Of a stretch of 64,000 nt of DNA, positions 59,909-64,000 are shown one piece after another. Made by a program: the position numbers and the translations under genes. Positions within the stretch are counted from its first letter, which is position 1. Each line of letters starts with the position of its first letter. The notes below the pieces were generated by a model. The model searched no databases. It was not told the DNA's origin and worked only from the letters and a program-made list of their open reading frames with translations. This DNA comes from Adineta vaga (Eukaryota; Rotifera), in assembly GCA_021613535.1 (NCBI GenBank), contig CP075492.1:17112001-17176000 (forward strand), written 5' to 3'.

Positions 59909-62403
59909 ATGGAGAAAGATAAAAACATTCGCCATATTGATACAAAGGTCGTATCATCATTAAATCTCAAAATATCTGATAATTTCGATGAATATATTAT
60001 AATAATCGTTGGTTTAAATCACGACGAAATTTTATATGATGGTCTTACAAACATGTTAAAGCTGATCGTATAGAATCATTCGATGACGTTGAAAAAAGTC
60101 TTCCATTTATTCAATCTAAATCAAGTATAGATATTTTCTTGATTATTTCAGGCACATTAGGTAAACAGTATATTAATCGAATTATTCATGAAACACAAAT
60201 TATTGCTGCTTATATCTATTGTATGGATAAAAATCAACATGAAAAATGGACAAAAGAAATTCAAAAGGTTCGATATACAACATCCGATCCAACAAAATTA
60301 ATTTATCAACTTCATCAAGATATCAAAAATTTTTCCAACCGATGGCCTTTTGAAGAAAAGTCATTTGAAAAAGCTTCGATATTCTCATCTCAATGGTATC
60401 ATTTATTTCTATATGTGATTTGTAATCGATCTGAATCAATAACATTATCTTATTACAATATGCTTCAGGAATGTCGTAAATATTATGAAAATAATTCATC
60501 GATGATTGCAAAGATCGATCGATTCGCACAACAATATAAACCATCGAAAGCAATTCAAGAATATACACGAAATAGCTTTGTTTATCGTATTGTTAATCAT
60601 GCTCTTCGTACACAAAATATGAGACTTATCAGAATATTTAGTCCGTTCATTCGAGATTTACATTATGAAATATCGAAATATCAATTGAAATATTATCAGA
60701 ATATAAAAAACGAAGAATTAATTCGTAGTGTTTATCGAGGACAATATCTAAGTATTGAACAATTGAATCATCTTCGTTCAGTATGGAAATCCAATAATCC
60801 TATTGTCACATTAACCACATTTGGTTCCACTTCACTTGATCCTGATGTTGCAATCAATTTTGCATCTGAGTCTGATGGTTTGATATCTTGTTTATTTGAA
60901 ATTATCATAAGTGATAATTATAACTATATGGAACATGTCTTTCTTCGTCATGAACAGGTGTTTGCAAATATTTCTTCGTTATCAGACATGCCAGAAGAAC
61001 GAGAAGTTCTCTTTTCTCTTGTTACACATTTTCATATAATAAGTATCGAACATCAGCATAATCATTTGAGCAATTCTTGGGTTTTAATTACATTGAAACT
61101 GGTCGTGGAAGAATATATTCCAAGTTCTTTTAGTGCTTATGATATTATTGAAGAATTGGAAAAATTAAAAGATGTACACATTTATCATGATATTTTGGAT
61201 ATGTTAGAAAAAACCATAAGTGATAAGACAAAATTCGATAATACGAACTGGAAAATATGGTGGAATAATCTGAAGGATCAATGGCATCAGGGTCTTAGAG
61301 ATAAAACACCATTAAATGGGATATTTTACGGCTGTTTTACTAACTCGATATCTTGGTCAAAAGAAGCCATTGAAATGCACAAACGTCTCCTACACACAAT
61401 TCCTGCAATTCAAAATAACCAATCTTCGTTTGATGATTTATATACATTTTCTAACTCCGAGAAGGCAATACCAACAAGATGGATAGCTTTATTTGAAGAA
61501 TTTTTAGAAAATATTTGCAAACCAGATACTAAAAAAGGCCTCATTATTTTCAAAACCGCTGCAGATATGTATTCAAAAATTGGAGACATAGATAATGCAT
61601 TAAAATGTTGTAGAACAGTATTAAACTTCGATCCAAATAATCGTGAAATACAAAGAAAACTGAAAAACTTCGAAAAAACTCAAAAACCTTATCAATCAGG
61701 AAATAACGAACACAGAGAAATATCAAATAATGATTGCGAAGAAGTTTCAGAAGTGTATAAAATGCAGAAAGTATTAGAATCATTGTATCAAATTTACAAA
61801 GAAAAATCTAATGACATTTCTTCTATAGAACCATATATTGGACAAATCGTTCGTTTGGTTAAAAGCATGCAGAAATGGTATGATGCAACTGATTGTAAAA
61901 TTATTCTTCATTTACAGTTCGAGAAAGACGAAGATCTATCGGTGAATGACTATCGATTTAATTTTCTTTCAGCTGTAAGAAGACATATTTCAACAATAAC
62001 TTACGATGGAAGTGACAATCGTTTGCTTTCATTATATCGTTATGAAAAATATATGCATGAATGGATATTACTTGGTCAATTAAAATATTATTTATTACCA
62101 TTTCACAATAAATTTACAAGTATGACTACTGTGTTTCTTCCTCAAATCAATCGATTGGTGAAAAAACTCGCTGTATTAATAAGTATATGTACGATTTATA
62201 TATGCATTGAACCAAATAGTAATGAAATTAACGTCAACAATATTCGCTTTATCGATATGAGCAAAATACAAACGAAACAATATATTTTATCCGATGATCT
62301 GAGAGCACTATCAAGAAATAATTTTATTCCTGATGAAACATATTACGATATACCAAATGACGAAAAATTCATTGCAAGAGACCTTTTTGATTATTTTACT
62401 TAA
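59909..62403 (+). pseudogene. R-S-E ADP-ribosyltransferase + TPR gene, single N-terminal frameshift
   Basis: ATG at 59909 opens a frame (MEKDKNIRHIDTKVVSSLNL ... YIIIIVGLNHDEILYDG) that shifts by one base near 60035-60045. The frame that follows is uninterrupted to the TAA at 62401, about 830 residues in all. The N-terminal Rossmann-like segment (IDIFLIISGTLG, IIAAYIYCMDKNQHEKW) is typical of this bdelloid family. The ART core has the R in SVYRGQYLS, the S block in TTFGSTSLDPDVA and the ExE in PEEREVLFSLV, i.e. an R-S-E arginine-type enzyme. A TPR (YSKIGDIDNALKCCRTVLNF) follows, and then a C-terminal helical region. All catalytic residues are present. If the frameshift is an assembly error the gene is functional. 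It is related to, but well diverged from, the copy upstream. Confidence 0.78.
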
Positions 62404-62858
62404 AAATTCTACAATTTAATATTTGATTTATCCAGAGTGACTCGCTCAATCCTCGACTGAATTAATGAATCTTGAGGGTGTGGGTGGGGGTGGCTGGATA
62501 TGTTCAGTCTTCATCCACATCCACACCCACACCCACCTTTATTCTCAAAATATTACAAGTAAACTTTTCTCTAACTCAAGTAAGTTTTGCAAAAGAATTC
62601 GTTCTCATCGAAAAATATCAAGAAAAACAGTATCTTCATAGGAAGTTGTACTACTTAAAACATTTAATTTCACATTGATTTTCCCGATAAATATTTTAAA
62701 TTTATCAAATATATATAAATTCAAAAGGCACATTCATATCCTCAAACATTTGAAGAATCTTTTATTGAAAAGTAAAACAATATTATTACAAATTACAAAT
62801 TACAAAATAAGAAGAAATAGATCGATTACGGTCAAATGTCTATCTTTCAGATCTGTTC
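62404..62858. other. Spacer with hairpin element
   Basis: Holds the GACTCGCTCAATCCTC motif at 62439 and the hairpin at 62469-62537. No gene is seen. Confidence 0.5.
62469..62537. repeat. TGTGGG-type hairpin element
   Basis: ATCTTGAGGGTGTGGGTGGG on the left; CCACATCCACACCCACACCC on the right. CTCAAAAT follows at 62544-62551 as a degenerate form of the CTCAAGAT end. Confidence 0.75.
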
Positions 62859-63325
62859 TTAGAATATTTTTTTACATATAAAAGCAATCAATGCTACTAA
62901 TATACAACATCCGCAAATACTTCCAATAATGACACCAATCAGTCCACCGAGTGTCAAAGCTCCCCATCGACGAATACTAGGTCTACAACTTCGAGTAGAA
63001 TCAACACATGAATCAGTCGCTAGTATAGAAAAACAAAATTATTGTTTACTATTCTTTATTTTCTCAACTGCACTTACACGCACAACACCATGGAGCAAAA
63101 GCTGTGCCACAACATCGACCTTAATTAATAAATAAAGAATGAAAACTAGTTTTGAAAAATAACACGAATTTTTCGTTTTTACATACCATTTTTTCCATTA
63201 TATGCTGTACTACAACTTCCTTGTTGATTGCAACAACTTATACATTGAGGAGTTTGTGCCAATGTTAGACTGAAAATCGCAATTAATACGAATAGTATAC
63301 AAAAAACATAGGTTAAAGAGGACAT
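62859..63325 (-). CDS. Small Cys-rich type I membrane protein
   Basis: Three exons (63187-63325, 63078-63119, 62859-63019) with introns of 67 and 58 bp, all phase 1, give 113 residues. Signal peptide: SSLTYVFCILFVLIAIFSLT. Short ectodomain with many Cys (CISCCNQQGSC, RCCGTAFAPWCCA, SCVDSTRSC). One TM (ALTLGGLIGVIIGSICGCC) and a tiny KK tail. No lesion. The function is unknown; the layout resembles short Cys-rich surface proteins common in rotifers. Confidence 0.75.
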
Positions 63326-63690
63326 TTTATGAAGAATCTTTCGTAACAACCGTTAGAAAGAAAAACGAAACGAAGTATATTTCAGATTTGATCAAATCTT
63401 TTATATACGTTTTATTATGAAGAGAACGCAAAAGCAAAAAAGAATGATTTATATGATTTCACTAATATCAGTTATTTTTTATTTCTCTTTTTATCAGTAA
63501 ATCCAATATTTACCATTCAACTATTTTAGGAAGTAAATCTTAACTATTCAAAATCTCGATGATAAGAGAAGACAAAAAATCCACACTCTCAAAATGCAAA
63601 TGATCGTTGGAGAAATTTTATGAAAAGGACATTATAGGAGATGATTTTGCAGTGTATTGCGTGGATCTATCCATGTACATTTGATGTTGG
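63326..63690. other. Intergenic region
   Basis: AT-rich 5' flank of the small membrane protein gene. Nothing recognisable. Confidence 0.4.
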
Positions 63691-63744
63691 ATTCAGGACA
63701 GGAAATTGTTGTTCGTGTTGATTAATATCACCACGTTATATATT

Positions 63745-64000
63745 TTTTTGACCACATCGTTTGCAGCGCATGCATAGTCGATCTAACTCATTAAGTACGA
63801 TACGTGTCGAGAATTGGTAAATTTCTAATGTGGATACTACACTACGACAACTTGAACACGTTCACTGATTATTGATCCATGACTCGATACATTGTTTACA
63901 AAATGTATGACCACTTCTTGCACTCGTTGGTATTTCAAATGGTTGCGTAGAAATTGAACATTTTAATTCGCCATCAATATACTCATACACATCAGATGAT
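63745..64000 (-). pseudogene. RING/TRAF-type zinc-finger protein, partial, with nonsense codon
   Basis: On the minus strand, entering from the right edge: VYEYIDGELKCSISTQPFEI, SGHTFCKQCIESWINNQ, then TGA at 63862-63864, then TCSSCRSVV and LCMRCKRCG. The pattern C...H-FC..C...C..C is a RING finger, but the first CxxC pair is degenerate (CSIS) and a stop interrupts the domain. The 5' part lies outside the window. Confidence 0.6.

Noticed and set aside
62469-62537. TGTGGG arrays as a true chromosome end
   Set aside because: Each array is only two or three units long, paired with an inverted copy, and has gene-bearing DNA on both sides.
1-64000. tRNA or rRNA genes
   Set aside because: No cloverleaf-like sequence with A and B boxes and no rRNA-like conserved core was noticed; a covariance search would be needed to exclude them.

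Overview
This is about 64 kb of AT-rich nuclear eukaryotic DNA. Most spliced genes have introns of about 50-60 bp with GT-AG ends, and a few introns are much longer. The gene content fits a bdelloid rotifer (Adineta/Rotaria type), in an accessory or subtelomere-like part of the genome. That is inferred from R-S-E ADP-ribosyltransferase + TPR genes, kelch/Thr-rich and FG-GAP surface proteins, pentapeptide-repeat proteins, bacterial- or fungal-looking enzymes (CocE-type hydrolase, GH51 arabinofuranosidase) and many arms built from TGTGGG, which I recall as the Adineta vaga telomere repeat. No database search was possible.

Layout. 0.8-1.7 kb: damaged 7TM receptor. 1.7-3.5 kb: intact secreted CocE/NonD hydrolase (-). 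4.1-9.9 kb: a composite gene of three tandem two-TM modules spliced to an FG-GAP ectodomain, full of lesions. 11.8-13.5 kb: F-box protein. 14.2-16.4 kb: secreted kelch protein with Thr-rich linker (-). 17.3-18.0 kb: 686-bp MITE. 18.6-19.4 kb: decayed membrane protein. 21.8-26.2 kb: large protein plus TPR-patatin phospholipase. 26.7-29.9 kb: six-exon NHL propeller + Thr linker + hedgehog-type Hint protein. 31.0-33.1 kb: pogo-like and PIF1-helicase remnants. 34.9-35.6 kb: intact two-TM protein. 36.4-37.1 kb: transposase remnant split by a hairpin element. 37.8-39.1 kb: pentapeptide-repeat protein. 40.0-50.6 kb: a segment bounded by two nearly identical LTR-like repeats and carrying an intact GH51 gene and an RNF141-like gene. 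51.3-53.4 kb: decayed Fem-1-like gene. 53.9-54.5 kb: EF-hand gene. 56.0-56.8 kb: Skp1-like gene. 57.8-62.4 kb: two ADP-ribosyltransferase/TPR genes. 62.9-63.3 kb: small Cys-rich membrane protein. 63.7 kb to the end: decayed RING protein.

Two structural observations stand out. First, about twenty short inverted-repeat elements have TGTGGG-like arms and often the end sequence ATCTTGAG...CTCAAGAT. One of them interrupts a transposase frame and is flanked by a perfect 8-bp direct repeat, so the family looks mobile. Second, the two LTR-like repeats at 40014 and 49977 have exchanged 5-bp flanks (GGTAC-LTR-ATAAG ... ATAAG-LTR-GGTAC). This is what one expects if a circle carrying one LTR copy, flanked by ATAAG, recombined into an LTR copy flanked by GGTAC, bringing a 9.5-kb gene-bearing segment with it.

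Many genes are otherwise well preserved but carry one or a few nonsense, frameshift or splice lesions. This could be decay of redundant copies or partly assembly error. The genes do not form one pathway; common themes are surface proteins, ubiquitin-pathway parts (F-box, Skp1, RING, Fem-1-like) and acquired enzymes.
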